DNA of 64,000 nt from UBA4582 sp002389265 (GTDB taxonomy: Bacteria; Pseudomonadota; Gammaproteobacteria; Pseudomonadales; Azotimanducaceae). Positions 35,540 to 44,449 of this stretch are shown here, piece after piece (position 1 is the first letter of the stretch; each line of letters begins with the position of its first letter). The notes under the pieces are model-generated. The model searched no databases, was not told where the DNA came from, and saw only the letters and a program-made list of their open reading frames with translations. The translations under genes and the position numbers were made by a program. Location of the stretch: NCBI GenBank assembly GCA_943788825.1, contig CALSRT010000001.1:124001-188000 (forward strand), read 5' to 3'.

Positions 35540-36610
35540 ATGATATTTCGCCAATTATTTGATGCCGTTTCGTCGACGTATACCTACATATTAGGCTGCG
35601 AGGCCAGCCGCGAAGCCGTTGTCATTGACTCTGTGTTTGAGCAACATGGCCGCGATACCGCATTGCTGCGGGAGCTAAATCTGAAGGTTAAGTATAGCCT
35701 TGATACCCACGTGCACGCCGACCACGTGACGGGCGCATGGCGACTCAAGGAGGCCTTCAACGCGCCTATCGTTTTGTCTGGCGAGTATCATGCACAGGGC
35801 GTCGACATTGAGGCGACTGATGGCATGGTCCTGAGTTTCGGTAACTACGCGCTAACGGTTAGGACCACCCCGGGTCATACCAATGGTTGTCTGACCTATG
35901 TCACGAGTGACAAGGCTATGGCATTTACTGGTGATTGCCTGATGATTCGCGGGGCTGGCAGAACAGACTTCCAGTCCGGTGACGTACACACCATGTGGCA
36001 CAGTATTCGCGAAAAAATATTCTCCTTGCCCGATGCTTGTCTGATCTACCCGGGACATGACTATCTGGGTCGCACTGTCTCCACGGTGGCGGAAGAAAAG
36101 CGCTACAACCCCAGAATTGGTGGCGACGCTCGGGAAGAAGATTTCGTCGGCTATATGCAAAACCTCGGTCTGCCGCATCCGAAATTGCTGGAGATCGCAC
36201 TGCCCGCTAACCTGAAGTGTGGTGAGCCTGGCGAAGATTTTGTTCAGGGCCAGGTATCTTGGGGGCCGGTGACGGTGACCTTTGCCGGCATTCCTGAATT
36301 AGAACCGGATTGGGTGGCGCGTCATCTGCAGGACCTGTATGTGTTGGATGTCAGGTCAAAGCCGGAATACGTTGGCGAGCTCGGACACATTGACGGGGCG
36401 ACATTGATCCCGCTGGACGAATTGCGTGCGCGAATCAAGGAAATTAATACGGATAAGCCCATAGTCACTGTTTGCCAGTCAGGTAAACGATCGGCGATGG
36501 CAACACAGATATTATTAGCTGCGGGCTTTGATCGCGTCGCTAACATTCCCGGTGGTCTGATCCACTGGTCAAGGCTCGCCCTGCCGGCGCTGGTAGGTGG
36601 CTTATCGTGA
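35540..36610 (+). CDS. Persulfide dioxygenase-rhodanese fusion (ETHE1-like)
   Basis: 356 residues. Residues 1-240 are an ETHE1/BLH-type metallo-beta-lactamase fold: THVHADHVTG (His57, His59, Asp61, His62), PGHTNG (His113), FTGDCLMIRGAGRTDFQSGD (Asp132 and the ETHE1 signature), YPGHDY (His173). Residues ~255-350 are a rhodanese domain with active Cys312 in VTVCQSGKRSA. The first part oxidises glutathione persulfide to sulfite with O2, and the second exchanges sulfane sulfur with thiosulfate. Such fusions detoxify sulfide-derived persulfides in the cytosol. The CoA-transferase gene follows after 24 bp. Confidence 0.93.
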   Translation: MIFRQLFDAVSSTYTYILGCEASREAVVIDSVFEQHGRDTALLRELNLKVKYSLDTHVHADHVTGAWRLKEAFNAPIVLSGEYHAQGVDIEATDGMVLSFGNYALTVRTTPGHTNGCLTYVTSDKAMAFTGDCLMIRGAGRTDFQSGDVHTMWHSIREKIFSLPDACLIYPGHDYLGRTVSTVAEEKRYNPRIGGDAREEDFVGYMQNLGLPHPKLLEIALPANLKCGEPGEDFVQGQVSWGPVTVTFAGIPELEPDWVARHLQDLYVLDVRSKPEYVGELGHIDGATLIPLDELRARIKEINTDKPIVTVCQSGKRSAMATQILLAAGFDRVANIPGGLIHWSRLALPALVGGLS

Positions 36611-36634
36611 TCGTGGCGGTGGGTCAAAAATCTG

Positions 36635-37774
36635 ATGGGTGATCTTAGTGGTATTACCGTCGTCAGTCTCGAGCAGGCAGTCGCCGCACCCTATGTGTCT
36701 GGCCGGTTAGCTGAGGCCGGCGCCAGGGTCATCAAGATTGAGCGGCCTGAGGGGGATTTCGCCCGTGGCTATGACCAATTCGTGCTCGGTCAAAGTGCTT
36801 ACTTCGTCTGGCTCAATGCCGGTAAGGAAAGTGTTACGCTCGATCTGCGTGATGATAACGACAAAGCCCTACTGCGCAACATGCTGGCGACTGCCGATGT
36901 GTTTATTCAAAACCTGGCCCCAGGAGCGCTGGCGCGGCTAGGGTTTGATCCGGAATTATTGCGGGTTCAGCACCCTGCGTTAGTGATCTGTTCGATTTCA
37001 GGTTATGGCGAAGAAGGACCGTACCAGCTGCAAAAAGCCTACGATCTGCTGATTCAAGCAGAAACCGGCCTTTGCTCGATTACAGGTATCGGTGAGGAGT
37101 TAACTCGGGTAGGGGTATCAGTCTCGGATATTTCCGCGGGCATGACCGCCTACCAATCGATTCTGCAGGCGCTGTTTGCCCGCGAGCGCGATCCGGATCG
37201 CGCCGGACGCCTGATCAATGTTTCATTGTTTCATTCGACCGCTGACTGGATGAATGTACCTTATCTGCAGCATCGCTACGGTCACTTCACGCCAGCGAAT
37301 CATGGGCTCAAACATCCCAGTATCGCACCTTATGGCGCCTTTACTTGTAGTGACGGCAAAGCGGTATTGATCAGTATTCAAAATGAGCGAGAATGGCAGG
37401 CCTTGTGTGAGCAGGTGTTCCAAAACGCTGGATTGGCAACTGATTCAAGATTCCAGGATAACGCCGCGCGGGTTGCCCATCGTCAGGCGCTTGATGAACT
37501 TGTAGGCCAATATTTTATCGGTTTTACTCGGGACCATATGATCAAGTTGCTGGATGATGCCCGTATCGCCTTCGGCCGCCTGTCAGATCTTGATGATCTG
37601 CAGCACCACCCACAGAATCGCTATCGAAAGATTGAGACCCCTGCTGGTGTTGTCGAGGCGCTTGGCCGTGGCGCCGTGACTTCCAGCGATGTACCTGTGA
37701 CCCTCAAGCTCGCCGCCTTGGGTGAACATAATCACCCGCTTCGCGTCGAGTTCCACAAGCCTCAGGAGGATTGA
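36635..37774 (+). CDS. Family III (CaiB/BaiF) CoA-transferase
   Basis: 379 residues: GITVVSLEQAVAAPYVSGRLAEAGA and VIKIERPEGDFAR at the N-terminus, LNAGKESVTLDL, ADVFIQNLAPGALARLG, SISGYGEEGPYQLQKAYDLL (catalytic Asp137 in YDLL), and the long two-helix C-terminal part. It resembles the mesaconyl-/succinyl-CoA-transferring branch. It moves CoA between carboxylic acids. It lies directly behind the persulfide dioxygenase and may share its transcript, although no metabolic link is evident. Confidence 0.9.
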   Translation: MGDLSGITVVSLEQAVAAPYVSGRLAEAGARVIKIERPEGDFARGYDQFVLGQSAYFVWLNAGKESVTLDLRDDNDKALLRNMLATADVFIQNLAPGALARLGFDPELLRVQHPALVICSISGYGEEGPYQLQKAYDLLIQAETGLCSITGIGEELTRVGVSVSDISAGMTAYQSILQALFARERDPDRAGRLINVSLFHSTADWMNVPYLQHRYGHFTPANHGLKHPSIAPYGAFTCSDGKAVLISIQNEREWQALCEQVFQNAGLATDSRFQDNAARVAHRQALDELVGQYFIGFTRDHMIKLLDDARIAFGRLSDLDDLQHHPQNRYRKIETPAGVVEALGRGAVTSSDVPVTLKLAALGEHNHPLRVEFHKPQED

Positions 37775-38076
37775 CCCTATAGCCACCTGATGAGTTGCCA
37801 GACATCCGCCCCAAAACAAGCGAATTTGTGTGGCCTGTAGGGTAAGACTCGAAGCTTCACTATCGTCGGTAAGGCGAGGTCAATGCATGAACTCGTGACT
37901 TTACCCCTCCCGTATTTGGCAGGCGAAACATGAGCCCGTTTTGTTTGAAATCTGAAATGCTAATGACCTCGCGGGCAATGCCCCTTGCTTGACTCCATGC
38001 CTAGACGAAGTGGGTCCAGGCCGCCTTGGGTGTCTAAGGACGTCCGGTATAGATTTTGACTGTTTCCTGAGGTGCG
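37775..38076 (+). other. Intergenic stretch without recognised features
   Basis: About 300 bp between convergent genes. I see no reading frame, terminator with a T run, or repeat that I can support. Confidence 0.5.
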
Positions 38077-39006
38077 CTAGTCGCTGCTCAGCAACGTCTC
38101 CGCAATGTCGAGATAGGCTTGGCCGAGCAATTCATAGTTGAGTTCAGCCAAATGCAGGCCCGTCGATGCTATTTCAATAACGCCCCATTGCCAAATGGCA
38201 ACTGCATCGACCCCGGTGATAGACGCCAGTAACTCACAGCGTTTTTGGGCGATGGTAGCTGCCTGCGGGTGCTGGTATTGTTCATGCCAGTTACGCATCA
38301 GGATACCAAGATCATAGGCGGGCTCGAAGAGTAGGCCGTCGGGATCTACCAATTTGCATTTCCGCATAGCTTTGTCGTTAGTTAGCAGTAGGGCATTGTG
38401 TTCATGCGCATCGCCATGGACAAGGCAGAATGTTTCGGGTCGCCAGGCTTGACGGCGTTGGTGCAGATAGTCGAGGCAGCCGTTGATGAGTTCTGGCCTC
38501 GGTGAAATCGTTAGTCTCTTTGGTGTGTTGCTGAAATGTGCTTCTAGCCAGTCGGCTTTATTGATGCCGCTCGATAGTCCTGGGTCGACCGGTGCATCCC
38601 AGCTCTCGGCGAGTGCGCTGCAAATCAGTGGCAGTTGCTGGTCAATGGATAAATCCAGCTCTCCGATGGGTTGACCAAGTTGTTCCAGCAGTAAAGCATC
38701 ATGTTCATCGGCAGACTCCAGCAGCTGTGCGTAGCCGTGGCCGCCGGCTAGCTTTAAGGCGAGCGTCTCGGGGCGTACTGGATCTGTGGTGGGCAGCATC
38801 AGCTTCAATACCGCTTTTTTGCCACTGTCACAAATCACGGAAAAAACCAGGCTCTCTGAACCTCCTGGCAGTTGTTCCAGCGAAGCCAGGTTCCAGCGTG
38901 CGCTCAGAGTGGCAAGACTGGCATCAAGACCGTTCAGCCAAGTCTCGCCGGTTTTTCCAAGCAACTGAGCTCGTTTCCGCACAATACTTGAGATCGAATA
39001 AACCAT
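38077..39006 (-). CDS. APH-fold small-molecule kinase (aminoglycoside/hydroxyurea phosphotransferase family)
   Basis: 309 residues. Catalytic loop VHGDAHEHNALL (Asp base, Asn metal ligand) and LVDPDGLLFEPAYDLG (metal-binding DPDG) match the APH(6)/hydroxyurea kinase group; LPGGSESLVFSV with KKAVLKLM is the nucleotide-binding N-lobe. The group phosphorylates streptomycin or other small molecules, but chromosomal members often have metabolic roles. It starts 17 bp behind lumazine synthase, downstream of an FMN riboswitch, and so is probably controlled by FMN. This suggests a flavin-related substrate rather than drug resistance; that is inference. Confidence 0.85.
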   Translation of the reverse strand: MVYSISSIVRKRAQLLGKTGETWLNGLDASLATLSARWNLASLEQLPGGSESLVFSVICDSGKKAVLKLMLPTTDPVRPETLALKLAGGHGYAQLLESADEHDALLLEQLGQPIGELDLSIDQQLPLICSALAESWDAPVDPGLSSGINKADWLEAHFSNTPKRLTISPRPELINGCLDYLHQRRQAWRPETFCLVHGDAHEHNALLLTNDKAMRKCKLVDPDGLLFEPAYDLGILMRNWHEQYQHPQAATIAQKRCELLASITGVDAVAIWQWGVIEIASTGLHLAELNYELLGQAYLDIAETLLSSD

Positions 39007-39022
39007 TAGCCCTTCGAATCAC

Positions 39023-39508
39023 TCAGCCAGAGATCGCAGCCTGTTGTGGCGCTAGCCCGCCCAGCGTCGCCGCGCAAGCATGTGCAGCCTCTGCACCCTT
39101 GGTCTTGAAATGCTGCTTGAAGAATTCAGGCTGGCCTTCGCTGAGGAAATCATGAGGCGTTAATACCGCTGAAAAGATCGGTACGCCCGTATCCAGCTGG
39201 ACTCGCATTAAGCCATCAATCACCGCACTGGCGACAAATTCATGCCGATAAATGCCGCCATCAACGACCAGGCCGGCCGTGACAATGCCAGCATAATTAT
39301 TAGATTCCGCCAGTAGTTTGGCGCGTAGAGGAATTTCAAAGGCGCCAGGGACTTCAAAAAAGTCTACTTGGCGAGTATCGATTTGCGCAAATTCCTGACG
39401 AAACGCATCACGTAATTCGTCAACGATATCGCGGTGCCAACAGGACTGAATGAATGCGACACGATCACGTTTGGTCGTGTCTGAAAAGTCAGAATTGAAG
39501 GTGGTCAT
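39023..39508 (-). CDS. ribH: 6,7-dimethyl-8-ribityllumazine synthase (type II-like)
   Basis: 161 residues. FIQSCWHRDIVDELRDAF, FFEVPGAFEIPLRAKLL, AGLVVDGGIYRHEFVASAVI (catalytic His in YRHEF) and FSAVLTPHDF match lumazine synthase of the RibH2-like group, which differs from canonical RibH in the IYRHEF segment. It condenses ribulose-derived dihydroxybutanone phosphate with the pyrimidine to give lumazine, the penultimate step to riboflavin. ATG 39508 has GAGG about 10 nt upstream; ATG 39526 is possible. The FMN riboswitch precedes it. Confidence 0.92.
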   Translation of the reverse strand: MTTFNSDFSDTTKRDRVAFIQSCWHRDIVDELRDAFRQEFAQIDTRQVDFFEVPGAFEIPLRAKLLAESNNYAGIVTAGLVVDGGIYRHEFVASAVIDGLMRVQLDTGVPIFSAVLTPHDFLSEGQPEFFKQHFKTKGAEAAHACAATLGGLAPQQAAISG

Positions 39509-39605
39509 CTGTTGCTTGCCTCTCATGTTAAGTTAAACAACAGGGCAAACGAGGACGTCTATCTCACACGATCTGCAGGGTTAACCGCAGCGTTCAATTG
39601 ACCTC

Positions 39606-39754
39606 ACTCTCATAACCAGACTTTAACTGTCGGCCCCGGAATCACACCAGGTCTGCTTGTCCCCTCGTAACACGTTATAGTCTGTTACAAGGGCGCCCGC
39701 GGGCTACGCTTTCACGATTACCGCCGGTGGGGACTTTCACCCCGCCCTGAGAAT
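39606..39754 (-). ncRNA. FMN riboswitch (RFN element)
   Basis: On the minus strand the conserved core reads TCTCAGGGCGGGGTGAAAGT, then CCCCACCGGCGGTAAT, AGCCCGCGGGC, GACCTGGTGTGATTCCGGGG, CCGACAGTTAAAGTCTGG and closing TGAGAGT. P1 is formed by ATTCTCA with TGAGAGT. It is followed after 97 nt by ribH. No T-rich terminator is seen between, so control of translation initiation is more likely than attenuation. Confidence 0.93.
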
Positions 39755-39998
39755 CACCATCTCGGATGGCGATAAGACCGAGTATACGGAAAGTGAATTT
39801 TGTTGTACACAGATGATGAATACAGATGATGAGGGCAGATCCGCGCCATCGATGTGTCTGTCCGGTCAGCTACGCACAAGATTGACGATTTAGGTGAGTA
39901 GGTAGGCAGCTGGGCTGCTTGATCTTGGGTCATGACCGGACTAGGCTATCGGATTGATCTTTAGCTGGTAAGGATTCGAGATTGAAAAGGCGACAAGT

Positions 39999-41081
39999 GT
40001 GAGTCTGGAAGTTGAGCGCGTTGACGAGCTCCATCTATTGTTAAAAGAAAAGCGTCATTTACAAGCCACCATCGAATCTTTACGCACTAAATTAGAGCGT
40101 TCGAGCGAGCTGGGCGAAGAGGCTATTCAGCAGCATCAGGTTGCAGTCAGTCAGGAGGTGTCGCAACTCAAGGCCACCATCCAGGCTTTACGATTGCAGT
40201 TAGAGTTAGCGGGCAATGAAAAAACTGAGGCCGTCCAGGCTGAGATGCTGAATGCCCAACGGGAACTTGCCGAACTTCGCGGCACCGTGCAAAGCCTGCG
40301 CGAGCAGCTGGAAGCAAGGCTCCATGGCGAGGAACAAACGCTCCAGAAAGTACGTGCAGAATCTCACCTCGAGCTCCAGCAGCTCAAGGCCACTGCCCAG
40401 GCCTTGCGCGTAGAGCTAGAACTCGCGGGCATTAAAACAACCGCTGCGGTGCAGCGAATCGCGGCGGAGTCGCAGCAAGAAATTCTCACGCTGAGATCAA
40501 CGGTCCAAACATTAAGAGAACAACTCGAGACACAACAACACCAAATGAGCGAGGCTGTTCAGGCTGCACATGCTGCGTCCAGTATGGAAATAAAAGTCCT
40601 CCAGGCATTGGCGCAATCGCTGCGTGAGCAGATGACACTGACGAATCAGCAGAAGGACGTCGAGGTTCAGCAAGCGGTTTTAAGCAATCGGCTTGAAATC
40701 AACGGGTTAGAAAGTACTGTACGGGCCTTGCGAGACCAGTTGGAGTTATCCTATCTGGATCGTGACACTGCTGTGCAGGCGGCCAGAGCCGAGGAATATC
40801 AAGACAAAAAAGCTGTTCAGGAGACTGCGCAGCGTCTGCGCGAGGCGCTGGAGTTAAGCCAGCAAGAACTTGAAAGACGAGTGCAAGAGACTCGAGCGAG
40901 TACCAATGATGAGATTCGCATGCTTCAAGGGGCCGTACAGGCTCTTCGTGACGCAGCGGATGAAGCCGCCGTAGACCAAGAGATCGCTATTAACCAGGCG
41001 ACCGCACGTTTAACGGCGGAAAATACCCAGCTCAAATTAACAGTCATTTCAATGCGTGAACAGATGGATACCCTGCAATGA
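39999..41081 (+). CDS. Coiled-coil protein of nine exact 36-residue repeats
   Basis: 360 residues, no signal peptide or membrane span. From residue 19 on, nine consecutive units of exactly 36 residues follow one pattern, xxLxxTxQxLRxQLEL, then ~8 variable residues, AVQ, then ~9 residues ending in EI or EL. A half unit (TQLKLTVISMREQMDTLQ) closes the protein. 36 equals two heptads plus two hendecads, so a long regular, slightly underwound coiled coil is expected. The stop overlaps the cyclase start as ATGA, so the two are coupled. Likely a scaffold or partner of the cyclase; no family recognised. GTG 39999 is used as start. Confidence 0.85.
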   Translation: MSLEVERVDELHLLLKEKRHLQATIESLRTKLERSSELGEEAIQQHQVAVSQEVSQLKATIQALRLQLELAGNEKTEAVQAEMLNAQRELAELRGTVQSLREQLEARLHGEEQTLQKVRAESHLELQQLKATAQALRVELELAGIKTTAAVQRIAAESQQEILTLRSTVQTLREQLETQQHQMSEAVQAAHAASSMEIKVLQALAQSLREQMTLTNQQKDVEVQQAVLSNRLEINGLESTVRALRDQLELSYLDRDTAVQAARAEEYQDKKAVQETAQRLREALELSQQELERRVQETRASTNDEIRMLQGAVQALRDAADEAAVDQEIAINQATARLTAENTQLKLTVISMREQMDTLQ

Positions 41082-43363
41082 GTGAGACACCTTCAAACAC
41101 TACCACCAAGCGCCTTTCATTAGATCCAGTGGAGCAGTTACGCCGCGCTGAATTTCTTCTGGATGTGTCCAGGAAAGTTTCTGGACTGACCTCTCTCGAT
41201 GAAATTCTCGCGGAGTTGGTTGCGATCAGCACGCAAGAGATAGGTGCCGAACGCGGTACGTTATTCCTCAATGATCCGACGACTGGCGAGCTGTATTCAC
41301 GTATAGCCCAAGGTATTTTTAAGCGAGAGATCAGAGTGCTCAATGATCGGGGTATTGCGGGCCACGTGTTCACTCAAAATAAAAGTGAAATCGTCACTGA
41401 TGCTTATGCAGACTCCCGGTTTAATAAAGATGTGGATGAGAAGACTGATTTTGTGACCAAGAGTATCTTGTGTGTGCCGCTATTGACGGTTCGTGGTGAA
41501 GTCATTGGTGTGACTCAGGTGCTCAATAAGATTGAGGGCGAATTTAACGAAGATGATCTTGCTTTGCTGGAATCCATTACCACCCAGGCCTCAATTGCAT
41601 TGCAAAGTCATCAGTTGATAGAGCAAATGCAGCGCAACACAGTCAAGGAAATGGAGTTCCTCGATATGATCGCTGATGTAACCTCGGAAATTGATATTGT
41701 TGAGCTTCTCAACAAGGTCATGCAGGAGGCTACCCGCATGCTGAATGCGGAGCGCTCATCGGTGTTTCTCAATGACGAAAAAACGGGTCTGCTTACCTTG
41801 TTGGTTGGTGATGGTTTGCCCGCAGGCGGTATTAGCTTTCCAAACACGGCGGGTATTGCCGGTGCTGTTTTCACCACTGGCGAGACTATCAATATACCTC
41901 ATGCCTACGCTGATCTCCGTTTTAACCCTGCGTCGGACAAGCAAAATAATTTTTTCACCAGCTCCATGCTTTGTATTCCTGTGATTAATAAGTCGGGCAA
42001 GAAAATTGGCGTCACTCAAGTGCTGAATAAGCGTGGTGGCGCGTTTAACGAGGAGGATGAGCAACGCTTGACCGCATTTACCGCGCAGGTCTCTATTGCC
42101 CTTGAAAATGCCAAATTGTTTAGTGAAGTGCAAACCATGCAGAACTACAACGAGAGCATTCTGCAGAGCATGCCGAATGGCATGATTACCTTTGATGAAG
42201 ACCAGTTGATCAAAACCTGTAATCAAAATGCGTTGAATATTCTTGGAGTGAGCGAAGATTGGATCATTAACAAGACTGCGACCGACCTCTTCAGTCTGAG
42301 TAATGGGTGGGTGCTGGAAAAAATTAATGCAGCCGAAGAGACGTTGAAAATACAGCATGTTGTGGATGCTGAACTGTCGGTTAATAAAGAATTGATATCG
42401 GTTAATGCCAGCTTCCAACCCTTGATGAATGAAGACAAGGAAAAGATAGGTTCCCTCGTCATGCTGGAAGATATCAGCACTGAAAAGCGCATGAAGTCGA
42501 TGATGTCGCGTTACATGGACCCGAGCCTCGCGGACCGATTGATGGGTGGGGAAGAGGATAGTCTGGGTGGTACATCCGGCGTCGCTACCGTTTTATTTTC
42601 TGATATTCGTGGGTTTACGCCCCTGACAGAATCATTGGGTGCGCAGGGTACTGTTGGCTTGTTGAACGAGTATTTCACCCTGATGGTGGAATGTCTGCAG
42701 AATGAAGGAGGCATGCTGGACAAGTTTATCGGCGACGCCATTATGGCTGGCTTCGGCTTGCCGGTTTCCCATGGTGACGATGAAGATCGGGCAGTGCGAA
42801 CGGCGGTGTCGATGATCAAGGAGCTGTGGAAGTGGAATGACGTACGTCGAGTCCAGGGCCTGGGGCGAGTAGATATCGGTATTGGTTTGAACACGGATAC
42901 CGTGGTTAGCGGCAACATTGGCTCCTTAAAGCGAATGGACTACACCATGATAGGAGACGGCGTGAACCTGGCTGCGCGGTTGGAGAGTGCTTGTAAGCAA
43001 TATCGAGCAAGAATATTGATCAGTGATCAAACCTACAGTAAATTGCGCGGCACCTATCGCTCCAGAGAAATTGATCTGGTGGTCGTTAAGGGTAAGACAG
43101 AGCCTGTCAAGATTCATGAGATTCTCGATTACCACACCGATGAAAGCTTTCCTCATATCCAGGACGTCTTGGGTTTGTTCAAGGGCGGCCGAGATTTGTA
43201 TCAGAATCAACAATGGAGTAAAGCCAAGGCTGAGTTCCAGAAAGCCGTGGTGCTCAACCAACATGATCACTTGTCTTCTATTTACATGGAGCGGTGTGAT
43301 TACATGCAAGCCCACCCGCCTGGCGACGACTGGAATGGCGTCTGGGTGATGGAAGAGAAGTGA
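41078..43363 (+). CDS. GAF-GAF-PAS class III adenylate/guanylate cyclase
   Basis: 761 residues: GAF1 ~35-185, GAF2 ~205-350 (both with the NKFDE-like NxxRFNxxxD pattern of cyclic-nucleotide-binding GAFs: ADSRFNKDVDEKT, ADLRFNPASDKQ), PAS ~360-475, catalytic domain ~500-640. Metal ligands Asp in LFSDIRGFT and KFIGDAIMAGFG; TMIGDGVNLAARLE gives the Asn/Arg pair. A TPR-like tail ends PPGDDWNGVW. The architecture resembles CyaB-type cyclases in which cAMP binding to GAF activates synthesis. It is translationally coupled to the coiled-coil protein and paralogous to the partial gene at the left window edge. Confidence 0.93.
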   Translation: MSETPSNTTTKRLSLDPVEQLRRAEFLLDVSRKVSGLTSLDEILAELVAISTQEIGAERGTLFLNDPTTGELYSRIAQGIFKREIRVLNDRGIAGHVFTQNKSEIVTDAYADSRFNKDVDEKTDFVTKSILCVPLLTVRGEVIGVTQVLNKIEGEFNEDDLALLESITTQASIALQSHQLIEQMQRNTVKEMEFLDMIADVTSEIDIVELLNKVMQEATRMLNAERSSVFLNDEKTGLLTLLVGDGLPAGGISFPNTAGIAGAVFTTGETINIPHAYADLRFNPASDKQNNFFTSSMLCIPVINKSGKKIGVTQVLNKRGGAFNEEDEQRLTAFTAQVSIALENAKLFSEVQTMQNYNESILQSMPNGMITFDEDQLIKTCNQNALNILGVSEDWIINKTATDLFSLSNGWVLEKINAAEETLKIQHVVDAELSVNKELISVNASFQPLMNEDKEKIGSLVMLEDISTEKRMKSMMSRYMDPSLADRLMGGEEDSLGGTSGVATVLFSDIRGFTPLTESLGAQGTVGLLNEYFTLMVECLQNEGGMLDKFIGDAIMAGFGLPVSHGDDEDRAVRTAVSMIKELWKWNDVRRVQGLGRVDIGIGLNTDTVVSGNIGSLKRMDYTMIGDGVNLAARLESACKQYRARILISDQTYSKLRGTYRSREIDLVVVKGKTEPVKIHEILDYHTDESFPHIQDVLGLFKGGRDLYQNQQWSKAKAEFQKAVVLNQHDHLSSIYMERCDYMQAHPPGDDWNGVWVMEEK

Positions 43364-43401
43364 TGCTGGGCTTTTCATGCCATGATGAAAGGCCTCAGCA
43401 T
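43363..43401. terminator. Long imperfect hairpin between convergent genes
   Basis: ATGCTGGGCTTTTCAT (43363-43378) pairs with ATGAAAGGCCTCAGCAT (43385-43401), with one bulge and one mismatch or wobble, starting at the cyclase stop codon. No clear T run follows on either strand, so termination is plausible but not proven. Confidence 0.4.
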
Positions 43402-43437
43402 TAGGGCAAAGTCATTATCAGGCTAGCGTAGACTTAA

Positions 43438-44151
43438 CTAAGGGATCTCTAGCAGTATAGAAAAGTCTACAATTTGTTCGAAATTCTCGGGGCTATCAAA
43501 GACCGTCACGAAATGAATCACGAGACCAAATGCGAGCGTAAAGAGGCCAACCGTGTACATCGCCGCTGACTTGTTGCCCGCATGGCACATCGCAATCGCA
43601 ATCTGGGTCAGAGTGCCCAGTAAAATAAGCATTGCTAGCTTTCGAGGCCCGCTATGGTTCCTCTTTATTTCGAGTCTTTGGAGCCTTAAATCTCTCAAAG
43701 CATCGATATGAAGAAACAATCTGCTCTTCAAAAATGCGGTGCCAGATTCGTCATTGATGATAAAGCTCTGCAGATCAACTAAGGCGGGTAACTCCGTAAA
43801 TGTAATCTGATCTTTGGTTGTCTGCAGTTTGTCTGTTGCGATGTCTTGTTCTGCGTAACGCTTTGTCAACTCTCTGATTCTTGCCGCCCCCTCACCGTAG
43901 CTGTCAGACAATGAATTGATTGCGCTTAACGCGTTAAATTCTTGAGCAACTAGCGATTTAGCTTTAGCAGTCTCCCGCCAGGTATCTCCCGCCATTAAAC
44001 TCGCAAACAATCCAAACATAATTGCTAAGGCGCCAAAATAGGGACCGACCACACCCTTTATCTCAAACCGGGTTCCCGCCAAAGCGATTACAAAATAGGT
44101 AGCTAATATACCGGTAATAATAGGAACAAAACTGAACAAAGAGATAGCCAT
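43438..44151 (-). CDS. DUF4239 (bestrophin-like domain) membrane protein
   Basis: 237 residues with membrane segments at both ends (FVPIITGILATYFVIALAG, GPYFGALAIMFGLFASLMAG; then LAMLILLGTLTQIAIAMCHA, YTVGLFTLAFGLVIHFVTVF) around a central helical region with ETAKAKSLVAQEFNALSAI and RLQRLEIKR. This four-span layout with the conserved E-A-L helix matches DUF4239, a bestrophin-like group of unknown transport function. The start has GAGA before ATG. It stands alone. Confidence 0.8.
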   Translation of the reverse strand: MAISLFSFVPIITGILATYFVIALAGTRFEIKGVVGPYFGALAIMFGLFASLMAGDTWRETAKAKSLVAQEFNALSAINSLSDSYGEGAARIRELTKRYAEQDIATDKLQTTKDQITFTELPALVDLQSFIINDESGTAFLKSRLFLHIDALRDLRLQRLEIKRNHSGPRKLAMLILLGTLTQIAIAMCHAGNKSAAMYTVGLFTLAFGLVIHFVTVFDSPENFEQIVDFSILLEIP

Positions 44152-44449
44152 AATTTTTCTCTGTTAAATACGATTGAGTCATTAGTTTTACAGCAATCCT
44201 TCTATAAATGGAATTACGCGTCATAATTTGTTCGAATGAATCGTCTATAGGTTTTAGCCGGTAGCAAGCGTAACGAGCGTTTTTCGTTTTTAAGCGATGT
44301 AGCCTCAATCTTGCGGCTTGGTTCTGATAAGGCGTCGTAGGCACAGTACTGGATGTGAAAGGTTACTTTATTCTTTCCTGTCTTGACCGATTTTGACTAA
44401 ATGTGGCTTACTAGTGGCACCTTCAACGATCAGCAAAAGGAAGCAAAAG

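Noticed and set aside
38077..39006. Call as acquired aminoglycoside resistance gene
   Set aside because: The position behind ribH and the FMN riboswitch and the ordinary composition argue for a chromosomal metabolic kinase; only the fold is shared.
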